Assembly: GCA_903813345.2 (NCBI GenBank)
Contig: CAIIXF020000008.1
Span: 23,546,822-23,610,821, forward strand
Length of the DNA: 64,000 nucleotides
Source: Owenia fusiformis
Taxonomy: Eukaryota > Annelida > Polychaeta > Sabellida > Oweniidae
Direction: 5' to 3'
A program made the position numbers and the translations under genes. Shown one piece after another: positions 23,290-34,321 of this stretch (positions within the stretch are counted from its first letter, which is position 1; each line of letters starts with the position of its first letter). A model generated the notes under the pieces. The model saw only the letters and a list, made by a program, of their open reading frames with translations, did not search any database and was not told the DNA's origin.

Positions 23290-24502
23290 TTCATTGAGTA
23301 GCAAATCCCAACGTACAAAATTTAATATTCACAATACTAGAAAAACAGAAACTCCACAGAGTAGCAAATCCCACCGAACAAAACATGTTTTGATAAATAG
23401 CAACCACATAAAATTGAGCCAAATCCCATCCACTGGTATTTGAATTATCAAAGATTATGTTTTTATATGTCCCAAGGCATCAGAATATACAATTTAATCC
23501 AAATTCGTCAACTGGTACTTGAGTTATCAAGATTTACATGTTCAATGAAAAATGGCAGAGATTTTGATAAATAGCAGCCACCTTGAAAATATATTCTCAA
23601 CCAGAGCTCCTTTATCTCTAGGCATCAGTATATTAAATTTGAAGTTAAATCCGTCCAATGGTATTTGAGTTATCAAAGATTACCTTTTTTTTATGAAAAA
23701 TGGCAGCCATTTTGAAATTCAGCTGATGCCTTTGAAATTTCTTCTGAAGCAGATCTCCTTTTTCCCTAAACATCAGCATATAAAATTGGAACCAAATCCA
23801 TCCTTTGGTATTTGAGTTATCAATGATAATGTTTTTTTACGAAAAATGGCGGGGATTTTGAAATTCAGTGGCCATCTTGAAAATGTCTTCTTGAGCAGAA
23901 CTTCTTTGTCTCTAGGCATCAGCATATAGAATTTGAACCAAATCAATCAACTGGTATTTGAGTTATCAAAGGTTACATTCTTTGATGAATAATGGTGGCC
24001 ATTTTGAAATTTAGCTGCCATCTTAAAAATCCCTTCTTGAGCAGAGCTCCTATGTCCCTAGGCATCAGCATATAAATTTTGAACCAAATCCATTCAATGG
24101 TATTTGAGTTATCAAGGATCACGTTTTTTTTACGAAAAATGGCTGCCATTTTGAAATATGGTAGCCATCTTGAAAATGTCTTCCTGAGCAAAGCTCCTTT
24201 GTACCCAGGCAACAGCATATAAAATTTGAACCAAATCCATCCACTAGTATTTGAGTTATCAAACATTATATTTTTTCCAAAAATGGCCGCCATTTTGAAT
24301 TTAAAAGCCATATTGAAAATTCCTTCTAAAGCGGAGGTCCTACACCCATAAGGCATAAGCCTATACAATTTGAATGAAATCTGTCAAACGGTATTTGAGT
24401 TATTGCCCGGACACACGAACAGACAGACAGATGAACAGATGAATGGACGACAAAGGAACAGCTTTTCTATATCCCCCTCGAACTTCGTTCGGTGGGATAA
24501 TA
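23290..24502 (+). mobile_element. HINE/pearl-like element, near-complete copy
   Basis: Two AAATCCCANCGNAC motifs (about 23303-23315 and 23366-23378) stand at the 5' side. About six monomers of 145 bases follow from 23550 (ATGGCNGCCATTTTGAAAT, GAGCAGAGCTCCTTTGTC, GGCATCAGCATATAAAATTT, GGTATTTGAGTTATCAA). The last runs into TTGCCCGGACACACG, a GACA/GGAC microsatellite (24415-24450), and the hairpin at 24471-24498 ending GGGATAATAAT. No transposase or helicase is encoded, as expected for a non-autonomous element. Confidence 0.75.
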
Positions 24503-26505
24503 ATCTAGTCTACCCTTATTTGTAGACAATAAAAGATTCCACCAGTTTAGAATTTGGGTGGGCATTTTGGATTTCAAAGGCACAAATCATAAAGACAATG
24601 CAATATTTGTGATCTTATGTATGATAATATAACTAAACATTGAATGACAGATCTCTAAATTATAGTGAATTCTCACTCTAGGCAGCCATTTTGAATTTTC
24701 CGAGGTACATATCGGAAAAACAATACTGTAATTGTAATCTACTCGAAATTTTTTTGATTAAATGATATTATAAACTATATCTTCAAAGTATGGCCATATT
24801 ATAGCCACACTTTGAAGAGATCACAAAGAACAGGTCCATTTAACAGACTATTGGTCAACTTAGACTTTTTCCAAAAAACTCATTCTTCCATTTACTTTCA
24901 AAACCGATTGCAAGTTGTAGATAAACCTTTTTTCTTGAGGTGTGCAATTTCAAAAAGTGGCATTAGTTTTCAGTTTCTTTGAAAAATTGGCAGTAAGAAC
25001 CCCTATCACAAGGCTGTCTGAATATGGGTACACACTATGTTTACCATCAAAATAATATCAAAACTTATCATTACATAGGATTTATTATATGGAACATATG
25101 GCATACAAGCATTCGGAGTCCGACATTAAAAAAAATCTAGCTATGTATGAAGTTTACCAATGCAAATCTGGAAAACATTGTCATTTTTGTTCACTTTGTT
25201 ATCAAGTTTTAGTATGGTGCTCATTTCCTTTCGTTGAAAATTTAACCATCAGCCCATTCTCCCACAAAAAAGATATTGAAACTGTATAATGCAGAGACTG
25301 TAAAGTAGCTTCTCTGCAAATATCATTGTTGTGGGAGTGTGGGCTCAATACTAAAACTTAACTTTTGTGATGAAAATAAGGCTGACTGGTTTGTTTTCAA
25401 TATGGCTGCTAACCTGGGCATACATGTACACTTCATAACTGCATGTACAGATTAGGCCATTCAAAAGTAGTTATATGTTGGCATTCTGATGAAGGGCCTT
25501 ATATTAAAAACTACAAAACATTTATTTATTTAAAGGGTTTTAAATAGTATTTAATAGTGAAAATGCAACAACACTTAGTGGAAAAGCAAGTAACACCTCT
25601 TGATTCAGATGACCTTGTGAATGAAGACAATACTAAAGCTTATATACATGTAGTTTTTAATCAATCTTGGAACTCAATGCCAATGGGCATCTACATATGG
25701 AATTGCCCATGTCATGGGCATTTAAAATAATAACCACATCCCAATTCTTAAAACATGCTTCTATTAGGATACTGTTAAGAGTCTCAAAAGGCAACAAGAA
25801 CATTCATTTTTGAAACAGGAAAATTTAGTCCCCCCAAAAATGCCCATAAGAGGATTTATTCTCAAGATTTTCATGTAATTGCTCGTGAGAATTTATTAAA
25901 AATATTTTTATTTCCATTCACATGTCTTATTATCAGTCAAAATCAAAATTAAGCCAATTGCTTTCATTTCTTGTATTAGAAAACTGCAACATTTTGACAA
26001 AAATAGCATCTTTCAAAGTTGACCTTTAAACCACCCTAATGTCAAGGTCAAATGTCTAAATTCTCAGAAATCACATTTTAAGTAATAGGTCATACTTCCT
26101 CTTCAATTCCATGTCAATATATACTTGTTTTGTAGGGGGGCTAAAAGAGGGGTTTACCGCCACCTGTCCTTTATTGCAGAATCCCATATTAGGTGGCCAT
26201 ATGGAATTTTCCAAAGCCTGAATCAGAAAAACAATAAAATTATTAGCATCTAAGCTAAATTCCCTTTCGTTTGATTATAAAGCTATACTTCAGAAAGATT
26301 GAAAAATTAATGAAAATATGTTTTTCTGACACCCTGTACCCAGCCCCTGAGGGTATTGACAAAACATGGAATTATGTCAAATAGATTATATATTATGGAT
26401 AAGCTATCAAAATTTCAAATATAGTTTATATTCACTAATTTGGTAAGAAATCATAACTAAATATGAAGATTATTGGTCTACTAGTACTTGAGATTCGGAC
26501 ATCTT
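24503..26505. other. Intron stretch without recognised feature
   Basis: Two kilobases of AT-rich DNA with no coding exon. AAATTCTCACTCTAGGCAGC-like CCATTTTGAATTTTC motifs near 24540 and 24690 suggest worn repeat copies, but no unit could be defined. Confidence 0.4.
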
Positions 26506-27342
26506 GTAACCAGAACAACGGCAACACCAAAGCATAGCGAATCCCATCGAACAGAAATGGCTGGCATTTTTACAAATGAATAGCAAATATCATAAAACAA
26601 CACGCCAGAAAGGCCACCATTTTCAAAATGGTTGCTCAATAGCCAAGTTGTCATCAGAAGAAATAATATGCTTTTAAGTAGCCACCTCTAAAATTTTTGA
26701 AAAATCACACACGTACTTCAAGGAGGATTGGCTCCCAGAGTGCAACATCGATATTCTGTCCCATATATGGGCATGTCGTGCTACAAAATTTGAATTCCAA
26801 CGACCGCCATTTTGTTCACTTCAGAATTTGAATTGTGAATTTTGGTCTTATTTCCTAACGAAAAATTCCAAAACTCACAAGAAATGATCGAGATATTGGT
26901 TAGAATATTTTGAACAGTTTATTTTGAATTTATAATCGGTTATAATTTCAGAAAATAACGACATTTCGGCGTTTTCATTGTTGGAAAATATCGACTTCGA
27001 TTCTGGGAGCCAATCCTCCTTGCACGTACTTGTAAAATAACACACATAAAAATGGTGGCCATTTTTCAAAATGGCCGACTACTCCCCAAAGTTTTATTAG
27101 ACAATGTGCCATGCTTAAAGTATTCACATATCAAATATGAACAAAATCACTCCACTACTTTTCATGTTATAATAAAATACGTTAAAATGGCGGCCATTTT
27201 TCAATTTTTTTTTCAAAATGGCCGCCTTCTACCAAAAGTGAAAAGTGTCATAGGACAGTGTGCCATGCTTATAGTATTCACATACCAAATATGAACAAAA
27301 TCGCTCCACTACTTTTCGAGTTATAGTAAAATATGTTAAAAT

Positions 27343-28044
27343 TAGGGGTGGGACGGATAACCGAAATACCGAAAAACCGCGGTTCATAGCCTTCGGATCG
27401 GTTTTCGGATCACGGCCCTACTTTCGGATCAGCTTTTCGGATCGTTTTCGGATTAATATTTCATTGGTCAAGTATCAATAAAACAGTTAAAAACACTGTT
27501 TTACAGCAACATTTTTGATATTCCTAGTCCCTACCTTGTCTGTCTTGTCTGTTGCTAGCTCACTCGTTTACTAGATTCGTTTCGTATCCGCGTATTCGTA
27601 TCCCTCGGTTATCAATCATGTGGTCCCTGGTACTATATTCTTTAGTCGTGTATTCTAAATAATATGTATTGTTCATGAAATACTATAACATAAAATTCCA
27701 TCTATAAAATATTGTTATAACATGGCATAATTGATACAAAGATTTGCGCAAATTTATATTTGCGCAGGTTTGATATAGGGTATTATTTTGTGCGCACCCA
27801 CAATATATTCGAATATGGCGTCTGGATCTCAAATTCCCGTTTTCCCAAAAGAAATGAAGATTATAAATTAGTTATTTTATTGGTTGTATTAAAAGAAAGT
27901 GACAGTCAGCAGTGAAGTCAGAGACAAAGCAGCTAATCATGTCAATCAATACAAATCCTTAAAATGAATGAACCGAACCGAAAAAACCGAACCGACGGCT
28001 GATGATCCGAAAAAACCGAACCGAAACGAACCGTCCCATCCCTA
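27343..28044. mobile_element. Non-autonomous hAT element
   Basis: The ends are TAGGGGTGGGACGGATAACC and the inverted TAGGGATGGGACGGTTCG. A perfect 8-base duplication, GTTAAAAT, flanks it at 27335-27342 and 28045-28052. Inside, CCGAAAAACCG/CGGTTCGG motifs are iterated near both ends. No transposase is present. An 8-base duplication and TAGGG-type ends place it in the hAT superfamily. Confidence 0.9.
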
Positions 28045-28519
28045 GTTAAAATGGTGGCCATTTTTTTTCAAAATGGCCGCCTTCTACCAAAAGTGTCATA
28101 GGACAGTGTGCCATGCTTATAGTATTCACATACCAAATATGAACAAAATCGCTCCACTACTTTTCGAGTTATAGTAAAATACGTTAAAATGGCGGCCATT
28201 TTTCTTTCTTTTTTTCAAAATGGCCGCCTTCTACCCAAAGTGTCATAGGACAGTGTGCCATGCTTATAGTATTCACATACCAAATATGAACAAAATCGCT
28301 CCACTACTTTTCGAGTTATAGTAAAATACGTTAAAATGGCGGCCATTTTTCAAAATGGCTACCTTCTACCAAAAGTGTCTTTAAACAGTGTGCAATGCTT
28401 ATAGTATTCACATACCAAATATAAACAAAATCGCTCCACTATTTTTTGAGTTACAGCAAAAATCGTAAAATGACGAGTAAAGGCCGCCATTTTTCAAGAT
28501 GGCTGCCGTGTGCTTCTTA

Positions 28520-31500
28520 TATAACTTTTATTGACATATTGTATCATAACATGATTACATTAGTCATAAACTACTCACTAAAACTACTATCTACTACTAA
28601 ACTACTTACTAAAACTACATCTTTATAAAAATATACATGATTTGATATATTTACAGAAAGCATACAAGAAAGGCAAAATATTTTAAAGTGTGATGCACAA
28701 ATTTTGCTGATTATTCTAAATTGTTAAATGAATGGTATATAAATTTACCAAGATGTCGTTGGAAGATGATATTATCATTAGAAATTATATTTATAAATAT
28801 ATCGTTACTATTCAAGTCAAATGTTGGTAATATTTCAGAAATTTTACTGAAAAATATTTGCCTGTGTTGAGAATGCTTTGTACAATTTATGATAAAATGA
28901 AATTCATCCTCCACACATTTACATATATTACACAACCTTTCATTAACTGGTTTAGGTTTGGGTTTTATGTGTCTTCCAGATTCTATTTTTAGCCGATGTG
29001 AACTTAACCTAAATCTACCTATTGCTAATCTATATTTTTTATTATCTAGTTTCAAATATGGTTCTAATTCAAAATCTTTCTTAAATAGCTTATATGTTCT
29101 TAATATAGGATATTGTAAAATATCATTTCTCCAATTATTTATAAATGCATTCTTTAGTTTCTTGTCAACCAAGTTTACTAAGTTGTCTGTATTTTGACTT
29201 TGGTCATCCCAATACTCTGTTAGTTCACATTTGTGAAGAATATCATAAACTTTTCCAGACCATGATTTAAACCCTAATTCATGTTTTTCTTGACCATATA
29301 AATAAGCTTGATTTAAAATATTAGATTCTGGTAGTTTTATAAGTCTTAACCAGTATTTTATCAAAGATAATTCAATTTTGATAGATAAATGAAATCTACC
29401 GAGGTCACCATATACTGCAGGATTAGCTGTTTGAGTTTTGACTCCTAGAATAGATTTTAAAAAGGACAAATGCAATGTTTCAATAGATTTCATCTGTTTC
29501 TTATCATACCAAATCTCACACCCATAACAAAGTATTGGACTGACTAATGAATCAAAAAGGTGAAGAGCAACATCGGGTGGTACATCATTGAATTTCTTAT
29601 ACTGTTGTTTGATTTTGAATATTGCCTTTCGTGATTGTTCTTTAAGATAAGCAGTGTTAATATCAAATTTATTGCTATCAGTAAGAATAACACCGAGATA
29701 TTTATATTTATTTACACGTTCAATTTCTTGATTATTAAAAGTGAAAGGATCTGAATATTTAGAGTTAAAAATCAGGACCTTTGTCTTAAGGGTGTTGACT
29801 ATAAGTCTATTAATTTTACAGAAAGCAAAAAGTGAATCTAATAACAACTGAAGTCCATTCTGTGATTCTGAAACAAGTACAAGATCATCTGCCCATAGTA
29901 GATGATTAAAATTGGCATCATTCAAAGTAACACCACATCTGGGTGGTAATATTTCATTTAAGTCATCTATGAAATGATTGAATAAAAATGTACTTAAAAC
30001 ACTTCCTTGTAAAACTCCTATTTCAGTGTCAAAAGTTTCCGTGACTCCATTTTCTAACTTGAGACATGACTTAGATTTAGAGTACATGCTCTCTATAATC
30101 TTGTACATTTTAGTCTGTGGATGAATTCCAGATTTACATAGTTTATATAACAGTACCGAGCGATCTATGTAATCAAACGCCTTCCTAAAGTCAATCATAC
30201 ATGTATACAATGGTTTCTTATGCTGCTTGAATTTGTTAATTAGTGTTTGCAAAATAAAAATATTATCAGTTGTACGCCTATTTTCTTTATAAGCACCCTG
30301 AAGTGGGTCTGGCGAATTTTGCACTTCAGCATTAAAGACAAGACGATTTTGTATAACTGAGTCAAATAAATTTCCTATACAGGCCAGTACATTAATGCCT
30401 CGATAATTATCAGCTTGAAAACGGCTGCCTTGTTTATAAAGTGCACTGAGCATACCAATGCTCCAGTCACTTGGATATTCTCCTTTTTCAAAAATAGCAT
30501 TAAATAGTGATGTAAAATCAGAAATGAGAGATTTACAATTTTTAATAATATTAGATGGAATACCATCAATACCAGCTGATTTGTTTGTATTCACTCTTTT
30601 CAAAGCACGCTGGACTTCGGCTTGAGTAATTTTCATGTTGACAGTATCATGGCAAAGTTGTAAATTTTTATCTTCAGGGCAAACTTGATAATTTATAACA
30701 TACTGATTCATTTCCTTGAGTGCATTGTCATCAAAATATTCTATATTTGGGGGTTTAGATAGACTTTTAAAAAAGTTGAATAAATCTTTAGGTGGAACTG
30801 GCATCTGTTTAATTTTATTTCCTGGCATTGCGTTTATCAGTTTCCAGAAATCTGTAGAGTATTTGCTTTTATTCTGAATTAAACTATCAAGCATTCCTGC
30901 TTTAAACTTTCTCTTTTCTTGTTGTTTAGTTTGATTATATTGTTTGGTTAAACTATTTATAAGATCATCACTAAATTTGTGTTTTATTGCCTCATGTACT
31001 TGTTTCTTTAAGGACTTACACTCATCATTGAACCATGAATTGATGGGAAAGGTGTGCATTTTCTTAGTTTTTAATTGTTTAAATTGAAATGTGTTATTAG
31101 ATGCATAATGAATTACGTTAAGGAGCTTATTTACAAGTTCATCAGATCCAGTATCATTACATCCAAGTTCAGTGTAAAAAGATGTTAAGAGATCAATGCT
31201 AGTATTATCAGTTAATTTTTGTTTAAATTCATTTTTCTTCTTATGATCCCATTTGTATGATTTATATGTTTTAATGTTCAGGGGTTCTGATTGAATGTTT
31301 GATGATTTACTTTGATTTTCAATATCCCTTTTTAATGATAGAGAAAAATGCAATGGTGCGTGGTCAGATTCAACACGTCTATCATGCACTTTAAAATCAG
31401 AAAATAAGGGAATAATGTTTGATTGAGCTGCAACATAATCAATAACTGATTTTCCTAAGTTTAGGTCTGTATTAGATTTATGGGTAACATTACGATAACA

Positions 31501-32463
31501 TGTGAATTTCCCTAAATTTTTGTCCTGATAAAGACGACCATTAAGTATTTTCATATTAGCAGTTTTGCATAGTGATAAAAATTCTCTGCCATGAGTTTGA
31601 GAGACTGCCTTTACATTTTTATCCATAGAAATGCGATTGCTAACTAAAACCTCATTTACATCTTGCAAATTATATAAAGTGTCATCTAGCAGTATGGGAA
31701 TATCACCATTACTGCCAGGTATATTAATGTTAGAATCAGACAACTGAGCAGTTCTAGCATTCATGTCTCCACATATTATAGTTCTTCCTAATGTTTGATA
31801 ATAAGCTAAAGATTTTTCTAATACGTCAATATTACTACATCCAGTTACAAATTCATAAGAAGAACCTTTAAATGGTAAATAAACAAAGCATAAATATAAA
31901 TCTTCTGTAATATTGAAATGATTGGAATTGAATTTTATCCATACAAAAAAGTCATGTGATTGTGATAGAATTTCAATACCATTTTTACCATAAACATCAC
32001 TTATTAGCACAGCCAGCCCTCCAGAGTAGTGCCCCTTTAGTACATTTTTGGAGTTTCTGGCTAGATTATAGCAAGTGTAGTTTTCGAATGCAATTTCAGA
32101 TTCTGGTGATAACCATGTCTCACACAATAATATAATTTGAAAATTATTGAACCATTTTTGGATATCTTCACCATCATGTAGTTTATCAGAAATCTTATTT
32201 ATGTTCCAAAGTAAAATTGACACATGTTCATTTGAAGATTGAATATTCTCATTATAAACACTACCTTTTCCATTTGACGAAGTAGCCTGTGTCCCAGATA
32301 TATCATGTATTGCAAGATTACCTTGTGTTTTTAAAGTATTTAAGTTAGTATCAATATTTATATTATATACATCTTTTGAATTGTCATTAACCTTATATAC
32401 ATCTTTTGAACTGTCAAAAGTACTAATTGCACTATTAAGTGGTAGACTGTCAGCAAGTAAATG
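28520..32463 (-). mobile_element. 5'-truncated LINE (endonuclease-RT non-LTR element)
   Basis: The element is flanked by TCTTA (28515-28519) and TCTTT (32464-32468), an imperfect 5-base duplication. The uninterrupted sequence exists in the HINE copy at 19071-19090. Its 3' end, at the low coordinate, has an AATAAA about 10 bases before the terminus and no poly(A). The 5' end falls inside an open frame, so the copy is truncated there. It is nested in the HINE at 26506-32785. Confidence 0.9.
28711..32463 (-). CDS. LINE endonuclease/reverse transcriptase polyprotein, 5'-partial
   Basis: The frame is open from the truncation point at 32463 to the stop at 28711. The usual start would be GTG at 32223, but 80 further codons upstream are open without any ATG, so the true start is lost. 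Counting from 32223: an AP-type endonuclease (GDMNAR near 148, SDHAPLHFSL near 292), a reverse transcriptase with YRGINVLACIGNLF, DFRKAFDYID, LQGSVLS and the catalytic WADDLVL (near 776), then a C-terminal CX2C...H...C knuckle (near 1098). In the added upstream part SSKDVYKVN and NSKDVYNIN form a short internal duplication. The frame is intact, so the source family may still be active. The clade was not resolved. Confidence 0.92.
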   Translation of the reverse strand, partial: HLLADSLPLNSAISTFDSSKDVYKVNDNSKDVYNINIDTNLNTLKTQGNLAIHDISGTQATSSNGKGSVYNENIQSSNEHVSILLWNINKISDKLHDGEDIQKWFNNFQIILLCETWLSPESEIAFENYTCYNLARNSKNVLKGHYSGGLAVLISDVYGKNGIEILSQSHDFFVWIKFNSNHFNITEDLYLCFVYLPFKGSSYEFVTGCSNIDVLEKSLAYYQTLGRTIICGDMNARTAQLSDSNINIPGSNGDIPILLDDTLYNLQDVNEVLVSNRISMDKNVKAVSQTHGREFLSLCKTANMKILNGRLYQDKNLGKFTCYRNVTHKSNTDLNLGKSVIDYVAAQSNIIPLFSDFKVHDRRVESDHAPLHFSLSLKRDIENQSKSSNIQSEPLNIKTYKSYKWDHKKKNEFKQKLTDNTSIDLLTSFYTELGCNDTGSDELVNKLLNVIHYASNNTFQFKQLKTKKMHTFPINSWFNDECKSLKKQVHEAIKHKFSDDLINSLTKQYNQTKQQEKRKFKAGMLDSLIQNKSKYSTDFWKLINAMPGNKIKQMPVPPKDLFNFFKSLSKPPNIEYFDDNALKEMNQYVINYQVCPEDKNLQLCHDTVNMKITQAEVQRALKRVNTNKSAGIDGIPSNIIKNCKSLISDFTSLFNAIFEKGEYPSDWSIGMLSALYKQGSRFQADNYRGINVLACIGNLFDSVIQNRLVFNAEVQNSPDPLQGAYKENRRTTDNIFILQTLINKFKQHKKPLYTCMIDFRKAFDYIDRSVLLYKLCKSGIHPQTKMYKIIESMYSKSKSCLKLENGVTETFDTEIGVLQGSVLSTFLFNHFIDDLNEILPPRCGVTLNDANFNHLLWADDLVLVSESQNGLQLLLDSLFAFCKINRLIVNTLKTKVLIFNSKYSDPFTFNNQEIERVNKYKYLGVILTDSNKFDINTAYLKEQSRKAIFKIKQQYKKFNDVPPDVALHLFDSLVSPILCYGCEIWYDKKQMKSIETLHLSFLKSILGVKTQTANPAVYGDLGRFHLSIKIELSLIKYWLRLIKLPESNILNQAYLYGQEKHELGFKSWSGKVYDILHKCELTEYWDDQSQNTDNLVNLVDKKLKNAFINNWRNDILQYPILRTYKLFKKDFELEPYLKLDNKKYRLAIGRFRLSSHRLKIESGRHIKPKPKPVNERLCNICKCVEDEFHFIINCTKHSQHRQIFFSKISEILPTFDLNSNDIFINIISNDNIIFQRHLGKFIYHSFNNLE

Positions 32464-32785
32464 TCTTTAATATCTACATTTGTAGCATTATTAATGCCCT
32501 TTATAATTTTTTTACATTTAAAACATATTGCTATTACAGTTTTACATATTGCACCTAAATTACTGTAAAATCGGCACTAAAATGGCCACCATTTTGAAAT
32601 GAGCGGCCATTTTGAAAATCGGCTTTCGAGCAGAACTTCTACCCCCATAGGGTATATGTGTACAAAATATGAACAAAATCGGGCCAACGGTATTTGAGTT
32701 ATTGCCCGGACGGACGTACGTACGTACGGACAGACGGAGGCGTTCCCTATATCCCTCCGAACTTCGTTCGATGGGATAATAAATA

Positions 32786-32851
32786 AATAATACTGTCTCA
32801 CATGTTTTGTTTAAGAGTAACAGAATGATACAATCTTTACACATAGACAAA
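32786..32851. other. Short spacer between HINE and the 6.5-kb inverted-repeat element
   Basis: AT-rich sequence with no feature recognised. Confidence 0.3.
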
Positions 32852-33150
32852 GGACTATTCTCGGTTTGGAGAACGAAGTTCGTCACTCTAATTGAGCATT
32901 ATCCCTGCTTCGGACAAATTTGATTTTTTTTACATAATATAGATTTGAATGTCTTCTTTTGAATAGTCATAATTTAATTTGGGTTATATTTCTAGATTTT
33001 TCATATAAAAATTACTAGTGAACCACCCAATTATCATCTATTAATTAGATGTCACCACCTGCTATCAACTACATGTACGCAAGTGGTGAATATAAGCAAG
33101 TCAATTGCTGTGAGCTGGCGAGGGTGTATTTATATCACTGACTTCTATCC

Positions 33151-33421
33151 TACCACGTGATTATGTTTTAAAAGAAATATGGGGCCCGGGGCTACAGTGA
33201 AGTTGCAAATGGAGCAGGTATTCTCTATCTTTTCCATGGGGCTTTTCTGCTAATAATACACTGAAAACTGCCTGATGAATTTATACAATATATTGTAGAA
33301 CACTTGGAATAAACATGTATGTAAAATCTAGTGTACATTCAGAAATATTGAAATAAACAAACGTCCTCCCTTCACGGCTTCACTGTAGCCTGTACCCCTT
33401 TTAAAGGGATACATCAGTGAG
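33151..33421. mobile_element. MITE family B, copy 1
   Basis: The left side has CTACCACGTGA and GGCTACAGTGAAGTTGCAAA; the right side reads GCTTCACTGTAGCCTGTACC. The inverted ends are about 40 bases. It is homologous to 36718-36955. Confidence 0.7.
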
Positions 33422-33439
33422 TTAAAAATAAAAAAGATC

Positions 33440-33530
33440 AGTGCGGAGGATGGACGGGGAATCGAACCACAGTTCATCGCGTAGGAGGTGAGGAACTTGC
33501 CACAAGACTACGGCTCTTTCTACCTCTGTC
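33440..33530 (-). repeat. tRNA-derived SINE head (Pol III box-like)
   Basis: On the minus strand a TAGTCTTGTGGCAAG segment resembles a degenerate A box, and GTGGTTCGATTCC is close to a B box, about 40 bases apart. The T arm pairs imperfectly and no full cloverleaf could be drawn. It is more likely a SINE head or decayed tRNA-related repeat than a functional tRNA. Confidence 0.4.
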
Positions 33531-33764
33531 TTTTTGATTTAAACCTTAAAATTCGCCCAAGCTTCAATCAACATGGTTATTATATGAATAACACTTTCAT
33601 TGTTCAACCAAGCTACAATTAGCCATTGATGAGAGATAGTCTAGAGAGATTAAACAACACGTAAGTTTACAAAACGTGAACCTTAGAAAAATGGCGCCCG
33701 TATAAGATTTTTTGTGTTCTTTTTACAATTTATATTTTGACACGATTGCGATGCGTACACCTAG

Positions 33765-34184
33765 AAAGCGCCATTGGTGTGAACGTAGCTTAGGGTTAGC
33801 TAGCTACGTTCACACCAACGGTGCTTTTATGGCATAATGCGGCGTGCGAAGTGGCTTTTCATGTCGTATTAAAGCGCCATCAAATCGCGGTTGGTGTGAA
33901 CGTAGCTTAACTAAAGGTGAGTTCACACCAACGGCGCTTTGATGGCGCTTTACAGCTGCGTGCAAAGCGGCTTTGCAAGTTGCATTAAAGCGCCATCAAA
34001 GCGCCGTTGGTGTGAACTTAGCTTAAAGTAACTGGAAAATGTAATTGTAAATGTAATAACATTTCGAACCTTTAAGCTATGTTCACACCAACGGGGCTTT
34101 GATGGCGCTTTAATGCGACGTGCAAAGCCGCTTCGCACGCCGCATTAAAGCGCCATCAAAGCGTCGCTGGTGTGAACGTAGCAT
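33765..34184. repeat. Cluster of three and a half palindromic MITEs
   Basis: A half copy (33765-33791) is followed by three near-complete palindromes at 33802-33908, 33913-34024 and 34075-34184. Each reads GTTCACACCAACGGCGCTTT, then GATGGCGCTTTA, a centre with GCAAAGCGGCTTTGC, and the mirror image. Arms are about 50 bases. The copies differ by scattered changes, several in one arm only. A worn fragment may follow at 34256-34285. Confidence 0.85.
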
Positions 34185-34321
34185 TAGTGACATGAACAAA
34201 GGACATTTAGCTTCACCGATATAATTCACAATTTTCAGAAATTCACATCAGTTGATTACGCTTTGCACGCCGCTTTAAAACCCCGATGACTCCAGAGGTA
34301 GTTTAATCCGGTAGCCGACAG

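Larger units (their letters stand above)
26506..32785 (+). mobile_element. HINE/pearl-like element interrupted by a hAT and a LINE
   Basis: The 5' subterminal motif GAATCCCATCGAAC lies at 26539-26552. Monomers of about 145 bases occur at 27050-27342, 28045-28514 and 32578-32700. The 3' end has a GGACGTACGTACGTAC microsatellite and the hairpin at 32751-32778. A 702-base hAT (27343-28044) and a 3.9-kb LINE (28520-32463) interrupt it. Removing both leaves an ordinary element of about 1.6 kb. Confidence 0.75.

Noticed and set aside
27995-28016. CTGATGATCCGAAAA resembling a hammerhead core
   Set aside because: There is no stem II between CTGATGA and GAAA; it is part of the iterated CCGAA motif of the hAT element.
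33434-33530. Functional tRNA gene
   Set aside because: B-box-like sequence is present but T- and anticodon-arm pairing is poor and no cloverleaf forms; kept as a SINE-like head at low confidence.
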